Assembly (NCBI RefSeq): GCF_024623785.1
Contig: NZ_JANKBZ010000018.1
Location: 124,001-188,000, forward strand
Direction of reading: 5' to 3'
From: Archangium lipolyticum
GTDB lineage: Bacteria > Myxococcota > Myxococcia > Myxococcales > Myxococcaceae
DNA length: 64,000 bases
Shown here piece after piece: positions 52,439-61,531 of this stretch (the stretch's first letter is position 1; each line of letters starts with the position of its first letter). The translations under genes were made by a program, and so were the position numbers. The notes under the pieces were generated by a model. It ran no database searches and was not told where the DNA came from. It saw only the letters and a list, made by a program, of their open reading frames with translations.

Positions 52439-54631
52439 TCAGGGCCCCGCGGGAGCCGCCACGGGAGCGGGCTCCACGGTGGGCTCCTCGACGAGGCCTC
52501 CGCGGTCCACTCCAAGCGCCCTGAGGAACGGCAGCAGGCTGCTGCGCTCGTCCGTCCACCGCTTGCGCGGGGCCTCGGCGTAGGCCAGCCGCCGCACCCG
52601 CTCGCCCTCGCGCGAGAAGGTCTCCCCCCGGGTGAAGCGCCCCTCCTTGTCCATCAGCACCCAGGAGCTGCCGCGCGCGTCTCCGTTCGTCTCCGTCGCC
52701 ACCAGCGTGGCATGCATGCCGGAGAACCACGCATGCGCCACGGCGACGGGCAGCAGGTCCAGGTGCACGTTGCTGATGTGCAACGCCAGCACCCCACCGG
52801 GCGCCAGGTGCCGCCGGTAGACGTCCACCGCCTCCTCGGTGAGCAGGTGCACCGGGATGGAGTCCGAGCTGAAGACATCCACCGCGAGCACGTCGAAGCC
52901 CTGCGCCTGGCCGCGCGCCAGCTCCTGCTCGAGCAGGATGCGCGCGTCTCCCTCCAGCACCTCCACCCGGGCCGGCGTGTCGCTCAGATAGGAGAAGTAG
53001 CCGCCCGTGCCCCGCGCCAGGGAGATGATCTGCGGGTCGATCTCATAGAAGCGCAGGGTGTCCCCGGAGCGCCCCAGGGCGGCCGTCGTCCCCACGCCCA
53101 GCCCCAACACTCCCACGCGCAGCGAGGGCGGCAGCCCCGCGGCCTCCTTGAGCCGCCGCTTCTCGGTGAGGGCGAGCCCCAGGCCGCTCTCGGACGTGTA
53201 ATAGGCCGTGGGCCGCATGCGCCGCTCCGGGCGCGTGTACTGGAAGCCGTGGACGATGTCTCCGTGCCGCAGGACGAACGCATGCTCCTCGTCCTCCCGG
53301 CTCAGCGGCTCCGTCACCTGCACCACACCGAAGAAGCCGCGCCACGACTCCACCACGCGGCGCTCGTCCGACACCGCCATGCCGAGACCGCCGGCCACGA
53401 GCAGGAGCAGCAGGGCCGGCACATACCGGAGCGAGGCCCGGGCGATCGTCTCGTCCGGGGCGCGCCGCAACAGGATGAGCGCCGCCATGAAGCAGCAGAC
53501 GCCCAGCGTGAGGGGGTACTCCAGGTAGAGGCTGAAGACGCGCGGGGCGGCCAGGTGGACGAGGGCCGCGCCGAGCACGCCGCCCGCGGACACCCAGAGG
53601 TAGAAGGCGCCGAGGTGGCGCGGCGCGGGCCGCAGCCGGTACAGCTCCCCGTGGCACAGCAGGGCCCCGGAGAAGAGCGCCGTCGAGTGGACGAGCAGTT
53701 GCACGAACAGGGGCACGTGCGCGCCCTCGTAGGTGATGCGTGTCACCCCGCCCACCGCCAGCAACAGCAGCAGCGCGGTGAGGGGCCGCGAGTAGAGCGC
53801 TTCGCGCTCGAAGGCGATGATGAAGGTGACGAGGTACAGGGCCAGCGGCAGCACCCAGACGAAGGGTCCGGCCGATACGTCCTGCGAGAGCTGATTCGTC
53901 GTGGCCAGCAGCAGCACCGAGGCGCACGCGCTCAGCCCCAACCAGGCCAGGGTGCGCGCCAGACCCGGAGACTCCGCTCCCCCCTCCTCCACCGTAACGG
54001 CCCTCGCTGGCTCCGCCGCGTGACGCAGCACCCCCACGGCGCACACCGCGCCGCCGGCGGCGAAGAGGAGGAACCCCGCTCCCCACACCCACGCCTGTAC
54101 CCCGCGGCCCAGCCATGGCTCGACGAGCACCGGGTAGGCCAGCAGCGCCAGCAACGAGGCGGTATTGGAGAGGGCATAGAGCCGGTAGGGCGAGGCGCCC
54201 GGCCGCATGAGGCTGAACCAGCTCTGCAGCAACGGCGCGGAGGTGGACAGCGTGAAGAAGGGCAGCCCCAGGGTGGCCGCGAGCATGGCCAGCAGCCGCG
54301 TGGTGGAGATGCCATCCGCCGCCGGACGCCACTCGGGCCCGGGTGCCACCGGCGAGCCCACCAGCAGCGCGCGCCCGAGCAGTACCACCACCGTCAACCC
54401 CAGCAGCGCCAGATGCACCTGCGCCTGCCGCTTGGGGGCCAGCCAGCGGGAACTGGCGTACGAGTAGGCATATCCCCCCAGGAGCATCGCCTGGAAGAAG
54501 AGCATGCACGTCGTCCACACCGCTGGCGTGCCACCGAACCAGGGCAGCGAGTACTTCCCCGCCAGCGGCTGCACGCCGAAGAGGAGGAAGGCGCTGAGAA
54601 AGAGGGTCACGGCGTAGCGGAGCATGGGCAT
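52439..54631 (-). CDS. Membrane-bound spermidine-synthase-like protein
   Basis: A protein of 730 residues. Residues ~1-430 contain about 12 hydrophobic spans (AVTLFLSAFLLFGVQPLAGKY at the start). Residues ~490-700 are a spermidine synthase-like Rossmann domain (VGVLGLGVGTTAALG, EIDPQIISLARG, DARILLEQELA, VLAVDVFSSDSIP). This architecture is common in bacteria but its product is not known to be spermidine in every case. It is oriented the same way as the propeller lipoprotein, with 198 bases between. Confidence 0.85.
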   Translation of the reverse strand: MPMLRYAVTLFLSAFLLFGVQPLAGKYSLPWFGGTPAVWTTCMLFFQAMLLGGYAYSYASSRWLAPKRQAQVHLALLGLTVVVLLGRALLVGSPVAPGPEWRPAADGISTTRLLAMLAATLGLPFFTLSTSAPLLQSWFSLMRPGASPYRLYALSNTASLLALLAYPVLVEPWLGRGVQAWVWGAGFLLFAAGGAVCAVGVLRHAAEPARAVTVEEGGAESPGLARTLAWLGLSACASVLLLATTNQLSQDVSAGPFVWVLPLALYLVTFIIAFEREALYSRPLTALLLLLAVGGVTRITYEGAHVPLFVQLLVHSTALFSGALLCHGELYRLRPAPRHLGAFYLWVSAGGVLGAALVHLAAPRVFSLYLEYPLTLGVCCFMAALILLRRAPDETIARASLRYVPALLLLLVAGGLGMAVSDERRVVESWRGFFGVVQVTEPLSREDEEHAFVLRHGDIVHGFQYTRPERRMRPTAYYTSESGLGLALTEKRRLKEAAGLPPSLRVGVLGLGVGTTAALGRSGDTLRFYEIDPQIISLARGTGGYFSYLSDTPARVEVLEGDARILLEQELARGQAQGFDVLAVDVFSSDSIPVHLLTEEAVDVYRRHLAPGGVLALHISNVHLDLLPVAVAHAWFSGMHATLVATETNGDARGSSWVLMDKEGRFTRGETFSREGERVRRLAYAEAPRKRWTDERSSLLPFLRALGVDRGGLVEEPTVEPAPVAAPAGP

Positions 54632-54701
54632 CGTCTCGAGCTCTTCTCTCGGGCTGAAGGGCGGAGCATATCCCCGGTGGGCCGGAGAAGCGCCTCCCCC
54701 C

Positions 54702-56015
54702 TCACGGAGATTCCGCCAGGGGGAGGATCCACCGCTTGGGAAGGAAGCCGTCCGACTCGGCGGCGAGGTTCACGCTGGGGTCGATGAGCGGGCGCGGGGG
54801 CCTGCCATTGAGTGACACCCGCACGTCCGCGCGCACCTCGACCCCGGGGAGGCCCGTGCGCTCGGCGAGGACATGCGCGAAGGCGAGGATGAGGTCGGGC
54901 GCCGTCACCATCCGCCCCGCCTGTTTGTCGGAGAGCAGGTCGTCCCCGCGCAGCTCCCAGCTCGTGCCCGTCCTCGGGTCCGTGGCGTAGAAGCGAGCCT
55001 GGCCCTGCTTCTCCATGATCTTCAGGTGCCAGCTGAACCGGAAGCCCTCCTCGTTCCACAGCACGTCGCCCGGGTAGAGCCAGTGCCGGAGCGGCAGGAC
55101 GAGCTGCACGGCGAAGTGCACCGCCAGCACGGGCAGCACCCAGCGCGCCGTCGCGGGAGGCGCCGGGCTCGAGGGGCTCGCCGCGCGCCACCGGAGCCAG
55201 CGCCGGGGCCAGTCGGGCTCGAAGAAGACGAGCAGCGCGAGCACCATGAGCCAGGGGAAGACACCGATGGTCAGGAGGCTGCCCGACATCACGTGGAAGC
55301 CCACGAGCGCCGCATAGGCATACGGCCGGAGCCGGCGCACCAGCATCAGGGGCGGGCAGCACAGCACCACGAAGGCGCCGCCCCAGCTGCTCAACGCCGC
55401 GAGAACATCCAGGGGAACGAGGACCTCGAGGGCCCGAGCCCCCGCGCTCGTTCCGAGCCACAGGCGCATCGGCTGGTTGCGGACGAGCCAATCCGATTGC
55501 ACCTTGGCGAGCCCCGAGAACAGATACACGACGAGCAACTGGGCCCGCAGGGTGTACAGCGTCCAGGCCGGGACGGTGTCATGGGCGAGCTCGGGGCGCC
55601 TGCGCGCATCGAGGGACGCCACGCCGGAGAGCGGCATGAGCGCCAGCAGGCCGCACACCATGCAGACCAGGTAGTAGTGGTTGAGGTAGTGCGTGCGGTC
55701 GAGGAGCTGCACGTAGGCGAAGAGGCTCCCGAAGAGGGCCGCGCACGCGCGAGGCCACGCTCCCACCATCAGCCCGAGGGCGAGCACCCCCAGCAACGCG
55801 AAGAGCGCGTACATGCCCACGGGAGGGAGCGGCCGGAGCCACTCGAAACCGTGGAACGGGAAGTACACGCGCGGAGCGACGTAGTAGGCGTGAATCCAGC
55901 CGTGGAGGAAGTAGCGCGCGATGGCGCATACGAGCACCGCGCCCACGGCGATGCGGAACGCGGCCAGGAAGGCCGCGTCCACCGGCTCGCGCAACCGTTG
56001 ACCCAGGGACTTCAC
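54702..56015 (-). CDS. HTTM-domain protein, vitamin-K-dependent carboxylase-like
   Basis: A protein of 437 residues. About ten hydrophobic segments span residues 10-330 (AAFRIAVGAVLVCAIARYFL, RTHYLNHYYLVCMV, LYTLRAQLLVVYLFSGLAK), matching the HTTM (horizontally transferred transmembrane) family. The later part has NEEGFRFSWHLKIMEK and FYATDPRTG, the conserved region of vitamin-K-dependent gamma-carboxylases. Bacterial members carry out other, mostly unknown, epoxidation-type reactions. The His/Lys active site residues can be checked only by alignment. It shares direction with the lipoprotein gene upstream. Confidence 0.8.
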   Translation of the reverse strand: MKSLGQRLREPVDAAFLAAFRIAVGAVLVCAIARYFLHGWIHAYYVAPRVYFPFHGFEWLRPLPPVGMYALFALLGVLALGLMVGAWPRACAALFGSLFAYVQLLDRTHYLNHYYLVCMVCGLLALMPLSGVASLDARRRPELAHDTVPAWTLYTLRAQLLVVYLFSGLAKVQSDWLVRNQPMRLWLGTSAGARALEVLVPLDVLAALSSWGGAFVVLCCPPLMLVRRLRPYAYAALVGFHVMSGSLLTIGVFPWLMVLALLVFFEPDWPRRWLRWRAASPSSPAPPATARWVLPVLAVHFAVQLVLPLRHWLYPGDVLWNEEGFRFSWHLKIMEKQGQARFYATDPRTGTSWELRGDDLLSDKQAGRMVTAPDLILAFAHVLAERTGLPGVEVRADVRVSLNGRPPRPLIDPSVNLAAESDGFLPKRWILPLAESP

Positions 56016-56029
56016 GCGTCCAGTGGCGC

Positions 56030-56674
56030 TCAGTCGAAGTCCGAACCGCCACCACCACCCGAGGAGGGAGGCTCGCCGATGTCGAGGCTGTCTTCGTGGT
56101 AGGCATTGAAGCGGATGGTGACCTTGGAACCATCCTCGAACTCCATCGTCACCGTGCCATCGATGCTCTCATCGAGCTTGAGGATGGCCTCGATGAGACC
56201 CGCGACGAGCTTGGGGTGCGCATCCGACGAGAGCACCTCCCAGCGATACACGGGCCCGCGGTTGGACGGAGAGCCCGCGTCGCAACCGCCCGTCCCCGCA
56301 TCCGAGACTCCCCCATCCGAGGTTCCCGCGTCCGGGGTGCCACCATCGCTCGTGCCCGGGCACGTCTGCGAGCCGCCCTCCGCCGGCAGCGGAGCGGGCT
56401 CCCAGGGAAACACACTGACCCGCGACAGGGTGCCTTTGACCTTGAGCTTGCCCTTGGCGCAGCTCAAGGTGAGCACGGTCTGCGAGCTGCCCCCCCCATC
56501 CGGGTACACCGTGTGGTGCTCGCTCTCGGGGTCCAGTTCTCCGGAGACATCCACGCCCCCGATGCTTCCCTCACACGTGCCCGTCGAGCTCGTCGCGGTG
56601 AGACACGAGCACCGGGAGGTGGCGACGAGGAGGAGGAGACACAGGGGCAGGAGGCGGCGTACCGGAATTGTCAT
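56030..56674 (-). CDS. Secreted or lipoprotein with Gly/Asp/Thr-rich linker
   Basis: A protein of 214 residues with a signal (LLPLCLLLLVATSRC) whose end could give a lipid-anchored Cys (TSRC-S is not a perfect lipobox). A linker rich in Gly, Asp, Ala and Thr (SDGGTPDAGTSDGG-like) lies in the middle. The C-terminus is acidic (EFEDGSKVTIRFNAYHEDSLD). No family was assigned. It ends 14 bases before the carboxylase-like gene, so the two may be co-transcribed. The ATG at 56674 is favoured over 56713. Confidence 0.55.
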   Translation of the reverse strand: MTIPVRRLLPLCLLLLVATSRCSCLTATSSTGTCEGSIGGVDVSGELDPESEHHTVYPDGGGSSQTVLTLSCAKGKLKVKGTLSRVSVFPWEPAPLPAEGGSQTCPGTSDGGTPDAGTSDGGVSDAGTGGCDAGSPSNRGPVYRWEVLSSDAHPKLVAGLIEAILKLDESIDGTVTMEFEDGSKVTIRFNAYHEDSLDIGEPPSSGGGGGSDFD

Positions 56675-56755
56675 GACGGGGCATGCTACCAGACCAGGCA
56701 GCCTGCCTCCCATGCGCTCCTGTCTCTCGAACCCGTCAACGGCTGACGCCGGAGC

Positions 56756-57046
56756 TCAGCGGGCCCCGAATGTCTTCACCATCTTGTTGTACACGCCCAT
56801 GATGAGCAGCGGCCCCACCCACATGCCCACGAAGCGGCTGGCGCGGGTGCGCTGTGCCAGCTCCGCGCCCAGGGAGAAGGCCATCGCGCACAGGCTGGCG
56901 AAGAGGAAGACGTCCGAGGGAATCTTGGCCGTCTGCTGCTCCAGCAACCGGGTGAACGAGCCCTCATCGTGCTCCGCCCGCATGACCGTCGCGGCCCGGT
57001 AGTCCCGCTTCGACCTCTCACTCGCCGGATTGATGTCCTGTTGCAT
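56756..57046 (-). CDS. Small membrane protein of unknown function
   Basis: A protein of 96 residues with two hydrophobic stretches (~44-63, IPSDVFLFASLCAMAFSLG; ~69-86, FVGMWVGPLLIMGVYN) and a charged N-terminal part, so probably a hairpin membrane protein. It starts MQQDINPASERSKRDYR. It is divergent from the DUF1990 gene with a 74-base gap that should contain both promoters. Function unknown, and no family was recognised. Confidence 0.65.
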   Translation of the reverse strand: MQQDINPASERSKRDYRAATVMRAEHDEGSFTRLLEQQTAKIPSDVFLFASLCAMAFSLGAELAQRTRASRFVGMWVGPLLIMGVYNKMVKTFGAR

Positions 57047-57120
57047 TCCACCCTCCTCCGCCCCGTGTGCCCACCATTGCGCGGTGCACCATATTTAAGG
57101 CGTCTGGCGGAGACAGCGAG

Positions 57121-57738
57121 ATGAGGGAGGTGGGCATGGAGGCAGGCGAGGCCTTGCTGGAGGGATTGCTTTCCGCTGAGGAGGGCGCGGGCCCCCTGCT
57201 GCAACGCGACTACTGGGCGGTCATCGAGAACTGCGGCTGCTCGCCCTCGGAGGTGATGAAGCTGGTGGCCTCCCGGTTCGCGGAGTTCGCGCCGGAGGAG
57301 CTGGTCATCTTCGAGCGGGAGGATGGAGGGAACGCACCGCTCGAGCCAGGCGACGAGCTGCGGGTGCGCATCCGCGGAGCGGGGACCTTCCACGTCCGCA
57401 TCATCCATCGGGATCGCCAGAGCCTCACCATGGCCACCCTGCCAGGACACCCGGAGGCGGGGCGCATCACCTTCGGCGCCTACCGCAACGAGTTGGGCGA
57501 CGTCATCTTCCACATCCGCAGCCGGGCGCGCTCCGGCTCGCGGGTGATGTACCTGGGGTTCCGCACGGGCGGCGAGGCCATGCAGACCAACACCTGGACC
57601 GATTTCGTGAACACCGTCGCGCTCACCGTGGGCGAGGGGGTCATCGGCTTCATCCACGCGGAGACCACCGTGATGGAGAAGGCGCACGAGAGCGCGGATG
57701 ACGTCCGGGGCCCCACCTTCCTGGCGCGCGGAGACTGA
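57121..57738 (+). CDS. DUF1990 family protein
   Basis: A protein of 205 residues. The pattern of GDELRVRIRGAGTFHVRIIH and LTMATLPGHPEAGRITFGAYR matches DUF1990, a beta-rich domain of unknown function. The ATG at 57121 has GGAG eight bases upstream; an ATG at 57136 with GGAGG six bases upstream is also plausible and would give 200 residues. The next gene begins two bases after the stop and carries a similar domain, so they are an operon of paralogous parts. Confidence 0.75.
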   Translation: MREVGMEAGEALLEGLLSAEEGAGPLLQRDYWAVIENCGCSPSEVMKLVASRFAEFAPEELVIFEREDGGNAPLEPGDELRVRIRGAGTFHVRIIHRDRQSLTMATLPGHPEAGRITFGAYRNELGDVIFHIRSRARSGSRVMYLGFRTGGEAMQTNTWTDFVNTVALTVGEGVIGFIHAETTVMEKAHESADDVRGPTFLARGD

Positions 57739-57740
57739 AC

Positions 57741-58988
57741 ATGACGGATGTCGAGTGGCGCTGGCTGCGGAGCTGGTCGGAGGACGAGATAACGGCGCGG
57801 CTCGCGCGGGCCTCCACCCTCCCCCTCAACTTCGAGGTAGCCGAGGAGGAGATGACGCTCGAGAACGGCTGGAGCCAGGTGGAGTCCCAGGCCGTCCTCG
57901 CCCATGAGCGGCCGGGCCCGCCCTCCGGGGACGACGCCTTTGCCCAGCTGAAGCACGCCATCCTGGACCTGGGCTTCTCCGATCCTCGCGTCGTGCACGG
58001 ATACTTCGACGCCGCCACGCCGCTCCAGGGGCGCCCGGTGCTGCTCGAGCTGAAGTCCGTGGGACTGCACTACCTCTGCCCCGTGCGTGTCGGCGCGATC
58101 CGCTCGGGCGACGAGGGCGAGCGGACCGTGTTCGGCTTCCGCTTCGACACCCTGTGGGGGCACATCGAGGCAGGGCGGGAGTGGTTCCTCCTCAGCAAGG
58201 ACCACCGCAGCGGGGAGCTGCGCTTCCACATCAAGGCCTCCTGGAGAGAGGGCCATTTCCCCAACTGGTGGAGCCGGCTGGGCTTCGCGCTGATGGGGCG
58301 GCGCTACCAACGCGCCTGGCACCACCTGGCCCACGCGCGGCTGCGAGAGCTGTTGCGTACCGGTCTCCTGGAGCGGCACGGCAAGGCCGGAGGCCCGCCC
58401 CTCCCGGAGCCACACCTGGCGGATCTGAAGATCGCGTTGAAGCCGGTACAGTTCTATTCCCAGAGGGGAATGGGCCAACGCCTCTCCGGCGTGGAGCGAG
58501 AAGTGGAGCGCGTCAGACGGGACCGGCTGTTGCTCCCCGTGGGCTTCGGGGTGCTGGCCGGGATGAGGGCCCTCAGCGCCCCCGCCCTCCTGAGCCACCT
58601 GCTCTCGCGGGAGCCCGTCGAGGCGCCCGAGGGACGCGCCCATGCGCTCGCCTCGAGGCGGACCTCGCGAGTGCTGGGGGTGCTGGCCATCGGCGAGCTG
58701 GCGGCGGACAAGACCTCGTGGATTCCCTCACGCATCTCGCCGCCCGCCCTGGTGGCGCGAGCCCTCTCCGGCGCACTGACCGGCGCCGCCGTGGCCGCTC
58801 CACACCGGCGTCCGTCCGCGGGCCGTGCCCTGCTCGGCGCGGCGGCGGCCGTGGCCTCGTCCTTCGCCTTCTACAAGCTGAGGCAGCTCGCGACGCGCCG
58901 GCTGGGCCTCCCGAATGTGGTGGCCGGGCTGGTGGAGGACGCCGCGGCCCTCGTGCTCGGAACGAGGCTCCTCGCCGCCATGCATTGA
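57741..58988 (+). CDS. DUF1990-DUF4126 fusion protein
   Basis: A protein of 415 residues. The N-terminal ~215 residues carry a DUF1990-type domain with RTVFGFRFDTLWGHIEAGREWF and a terminal HHLAHARLRELLRTG. The rest is DUF4126, a membrane domain: FGVLAGMRALSAPALLSHLL, LGVLAIGELAADKTSWIPSR, RALSGALTGAAVAA and GLPNVVAGLVEDAAAL. DUF4126 proteins are usually separate, so the joining is a notable fusion. Its function is unknown. The stop overlaps a hairpin described separately. Confidence 0.75.
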   Translation: MTDVEWRWLRSWSEDEITARLARASTLPLNFEVAEEEMTLENGWSQVESQAVLAHERPGPPSGDDAFAQLKHAILDLGFSDPRVVHGYFDAATPLQGRPVLLELKSVGLHYLCPVRVGAIRSGDEGERTVFGFRFDTLWGHIEAGREWFLLSKDHRSGELRFHIKASWREGHFPNWWSRLGFALMGRRYQRAWHHLAHARLRELLRTGLLERHGKAGGPPLPEPHLADLKIALKPVQFYSQRGMGQRLSGVEREVERVRRDRLLLPVGFGVLAGMRALSAPALLSHLLSREPVEAPEGRAHALASRRTSRVLGVLAIGELAADKTSWIPSRISPPALVARALSGALTGAAVAAPHRRPSAGRALLGAAAAVASSFAFYKLRQLATRRLGLPNVVAGLVEDAAALVLGTRLLAAMH

Positions 58989-59049
58989 CGGCCAATGCAA
59001 CGAGGGCGACTGGTGACGACAGTCACCAGCTGATGACCGGTGTCACCGG
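58981..59049. other. Run of three palindromes after the DUF1990-DUF4126 gene
   Basis: The first, TGCATTG-ACGGC-CAATGCA (58981-58999), overlaps the stop codon of the gene. The second, CTGGTGAC-GACA-GTCACCAG (59010-59029), is a perfect 8-base stem. The third is CCGGTG-T-CACCGG (59037-59049). None has a T run, so they are not typical terminators. The second and third share GGTG/CACC arms and could be binding sites controlling the GspE-N gene that begins at 59174. Confidence 0.4.
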
Positions 59050-59173
59050 GCAGATGCGCATGGGGAGGATGCAAGCACCTGAAAACAGGGAGGCTCCCAG
59101 CCGTAGGGAAACGTTCCTGGCATGGCACGCCGGACGCAGAAGGGTTGAACGAGGACAACCCGAGGGCGTGACG

Positions 59174-60208
59174 ATGCGGAAGAAACGGCTGGGAGATCTG
59201 CTTCGGGAGAACGGGCTCGTCGACGAGCTGCAGCTGCGTGCGGCACTGGGCTTCCACAACAAGTGGGGCGTGCCATTGGGGCAGGTGGTGGTGGACATGG
59301 GTTTCTGCACCGCACAGCAGGTGCTCGAGCTCCTGGCCAGCCAGGTACAGCTCCCGACGCTGGACCTGGACGCGGAGCCGCTGGACTCACAGTTGACGGA
59401 ATTGCTGCCCGCGCGAGTGGCGGAAGCGTGCCGTGTCATCCCCCTCCGGCAGGAAGGACCGCGAGACTCCGTGCTGGTGGTGGCCACCGCGGCGCCAGCG
59501 GATCCGACCGCCCTGGATGAAGTGGCGCGGGTGACCGGCAAGGCGCGGGTGGTGACGCTGCTGGCGACCGATGCCGCCATCTCCCAGGCCATCGAGCGGC
59601 TCTACTATCCCCACCTCCTCGATGCGCGGCGTCCGGTGGAACCGATTCCCCTCCCCGAGGCGGATGAGCACCTGCCGCTGGTGACGGATCGCGCCGAGTG
59701 CCTGTTGCTGGGGCAGATCATGCGGGAAGCCGTCCCGGCGTCCACCGTCGAGCGGAGCGGCCTGCCGGTGATGCTGCCGCTGACGGAGGAGTTCCCTGAG
59801 CACGCTCGGCCCACCGAGCCGGAGATGCCCAGGGTGGAGGTGACACGGAAGCCCACGGCGGAACCCGAGCCGGAGGTCTGGGTCTACGGCTGGGGTGCCA
59901 AGGCAACCCGGGGGTTGTTGGAGTTGCTGGAGGACGAGGGCGTGCGGGCGCGAGTGGCACGCACCGAGGACGTACGGGCAGCGAGTGGGAGCGCGGTCGT
60001 CCTGGCGCCGCTGCAATCCGTGGAGAGCGTGAAGCGGCGTGGGATTCAGGCCCGGCTGCTGCTGGCGGGCCGGACTCGTGACGCGGAGCGGGCGAGTGCC
60101 CTGGGAGCACAGGCGTTCCTGTCCGGCCCCCTGCGCTCGGACCTGTTGATCGCCGCGGTTCGCGAGCAGGTGAGCGCAGGCCGCACGGCCCTGCGTCGGG
60201 CCGGGTGA
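59174..60208 (+). CDS. GspE N-terminal-domain protein
   Basis: A protein of 344 residues. Residues ~1-150 match the N-terminal domain of type II/IV secretion ATPases (MshEN/GspE-N): LGDLLRENGLVDELQLRAAL, LGQVVVDMGFCTAQQVLELLASQ and VIPLRQEG. The ATPase domain itself is absent. The end (VWVYGWGAKATRGLLELLED, ALGAQAFLSGPLRSDLLIAAV) looks receiver-like. MshEN domains bind c-di-GMP in some ATPases, so it may be a signalling protein. The ATG at 59174 has GAGGG seven bases upstream. Confidence 0.75.
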   Translation: MRKKRLGDLLRENGLVDELQLRAALGFHNKWGVPLGQVVVDMGFCTAQQVLELLASQVQLPTLDLDAEPLDSQLTELLPARVAEACRVIPLRQEGPRDSVLVVATAAPADPTALDEVARVTGKARVVTLLATDAAISQAIERLYYPHLLDARRPVEPIPLPEADEHLPLVTDRAECLLLGQIMREAVPASTVERSGLPVMLPLTEEFPEHARPTEPEMPRVEVTRKPTAEPEPEVWVYGWGAKATRGLLELLEDEGVRARVARTEDVRAASGSAVVLAPLQSVESVKRRGIQARLLLAGRTRDAERASALGAQAFLSGPLRSDLLIAAVREQVSAGRTALRRAG

Positions 60209-60222
60209 ACCACTCAACGCGC

Positions 60223-60252
60223 GGACGGGTCTCCGCCCGAGGACCCCCGTCC
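60223..60252. terminator. Hairpin between convergent genes
   Basis: The 69-base gap between the convergent GspE-N and flotillin-like genes contains the inverted pair GGACGGG (60223-60229) and CCCGTCC (60246-60252). It could end both transcripts, but there is no T run on either side, so termination is only a guess from position. Confidence 0.3.
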
Positions 60253-60277
60253 CGACACCTCGGTTCCCACCCGGACT

Positions 60278-61531
60278 TCAGGCGTCCTGTGCCGCCGGAG
60301 GTCCGGCCAGCCGGCGGAGCAGCTCACGCGGCTCCACCCCGAACACATGCTTGAGTTGCTCGCCAATCAGCGCCACGCGGGAGGACAGCTCCCCACTCGC
60401 GCCCAGGCGCGTGTCCAGCACGGTGAGCCGCTCGATGGGCGCCTGCCCCACCGGGCCGAGCAGGGTCTCCAGCAAGGGCGCGAGCTTCTGGGCGAGCAGG
60501 ATCTGCCGCGCCGACCCGTCCGAGTCCTCCCAGGTTCGCGCCATCGCCGAGAGGGAGGTGGCGGTGGCCCGGCCCTCCTCCACGATGCGGGAGGCCGCCC
60601 CGCGAGCCGCCGCCACCTGCTCCTGACGCCGCGCCTCGGCCGGCTTGAGGACGTCCGCCTCCAGCAGGAGCCGCACCTGCTCGATGCGCACCCGCTGCAC
60701 GTCCACCTCCGCCCGGGCCCGCGCCAGTTGGGACGCCACCGCGCCCCGCTCCTCGGCCACCCGGGCGGCTCGCCGCGCCTGGGCCTCCAGGATGCGCCGC
60801 TCCGCGTCCGCGCGCGCCATGGCGAACTCCGCCTCCAGGCGCGCCACCTCGCGCACCTCGCGGTTGTGCGCCGCGCGCTCGGCCGCCAGGGTCCGGTTCT
60901 CCGCCTCGGCGATGCGCGAGCGCATCTGCAGCGCCGCGGACTGCTTGCGGCCCAGCGCGTTGAGGAAGCCCCGGTCGTCCGAGACGCTCTGGATCTTCAA
61001 CGTGTCCAGCACCAGCCCCAGCTTGTTGAGATCCTGGTCCGCCTCCTGGAGCAGGCACTGCGCGAAACGGGCCCTGTCGCCATTGACCTCCTCGGGGGTG
61101 AGGGTGGCCAGCACCCCGCGCAGGTTGCCCTCCAGCGTCTCCTTCGCCACGCGGACCACCTCCTCGCGCGGCTTGCCCAGGAAGCGCTCGATGGCGTTGC
61201 CGAGGATGGGCTCCCCGCTGGACACCTTCACGTTGGCCACCGACTCCACATTGAGGGGGATGCCGCCCTTCGAGTAGGCGCCCTGCACCCTCACGGTGAT
61301 GACCATGTTGGTGAGATCCAACGAGTCCACGCGCTCCAGCAGGGGGATGAGCAGGCCGCGCCCGCCGTGCACCAACCGGTAGCGCGCGGGCCGCCCCTCC
61401 ACGAGCCGCCGCGTCCCTGAGAAGACGAGCACCTCGTTGGGGTGGCAGATGTGGATCAGCCGCTGCACCACCCCGGCCACCGTGGCCGCGGCCAGCGCGA
61501 GGACGACGACGAGTACGATGAACACCATCAT
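60278..61531 (-). CDS. Flotillin/SPFH-family protein (second copy)
   Basis: A protein of 417 residues. An N-terminal membrane span (VFIVLVVVLALAAATVAG) is followed by an SPFH/Band 7 domain: CHPNEVLVFSGTRR, VRVQGAYSKGGIPLNVES and a long coiled-coil region (~210-330, rich in Ala, Glu and Arg) as in flotillins. Such proteins form membrane microdomain scaffolds. Its ATG overlaps the stop of the first flotillin-like gene (61528-61531). It is a paralogue of that gene. Confidence 0.85.
   Translation of the reverse strand: MMVFIVLVVVLALAAATVAGVVQRLIHICHPNEVLVFSGTRRLVEGRPARYRLVHGGRGLLIPLLERVDSLDLTNMVITVRVQGAYSKGGIPLNVESVANVKVSSGEPILGNAIERFLGKPREEVVRVAKETLEGNLRGVLATLTPEEVNGDRARFAQCLLQEADQDLNKLGLVLDTLKIQSVSDDRGFLNALGRKQSAALQMRSRIAEAENRTLAAERAAHNREVREVARLEAEFAMARADAERRILEAQARRAARVAEERGAVASQLARARAEVDVQRVRIEQVRLLLEADVLKPAEARRQEQVAAARGAASRIVEEGRATATSLSAMARTWEDSDGSARQILLAQKLAPLLETLLGPVGQAPIERLTVLDTRLGASGELSSRVALIGEQLKHVFGVEPRELLRRLAGPPAAQDA

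Noticed and set aside
52298-54787. An 829-residue open frame on the plus strand opposite the spermidine-synthase-like gene
   Set aside because: The minus-strand product has membrane spans and a Rossmann domain. The plus-strand product is Arg/Pro/Gln-rich with no such pattern, so it is a shadow.
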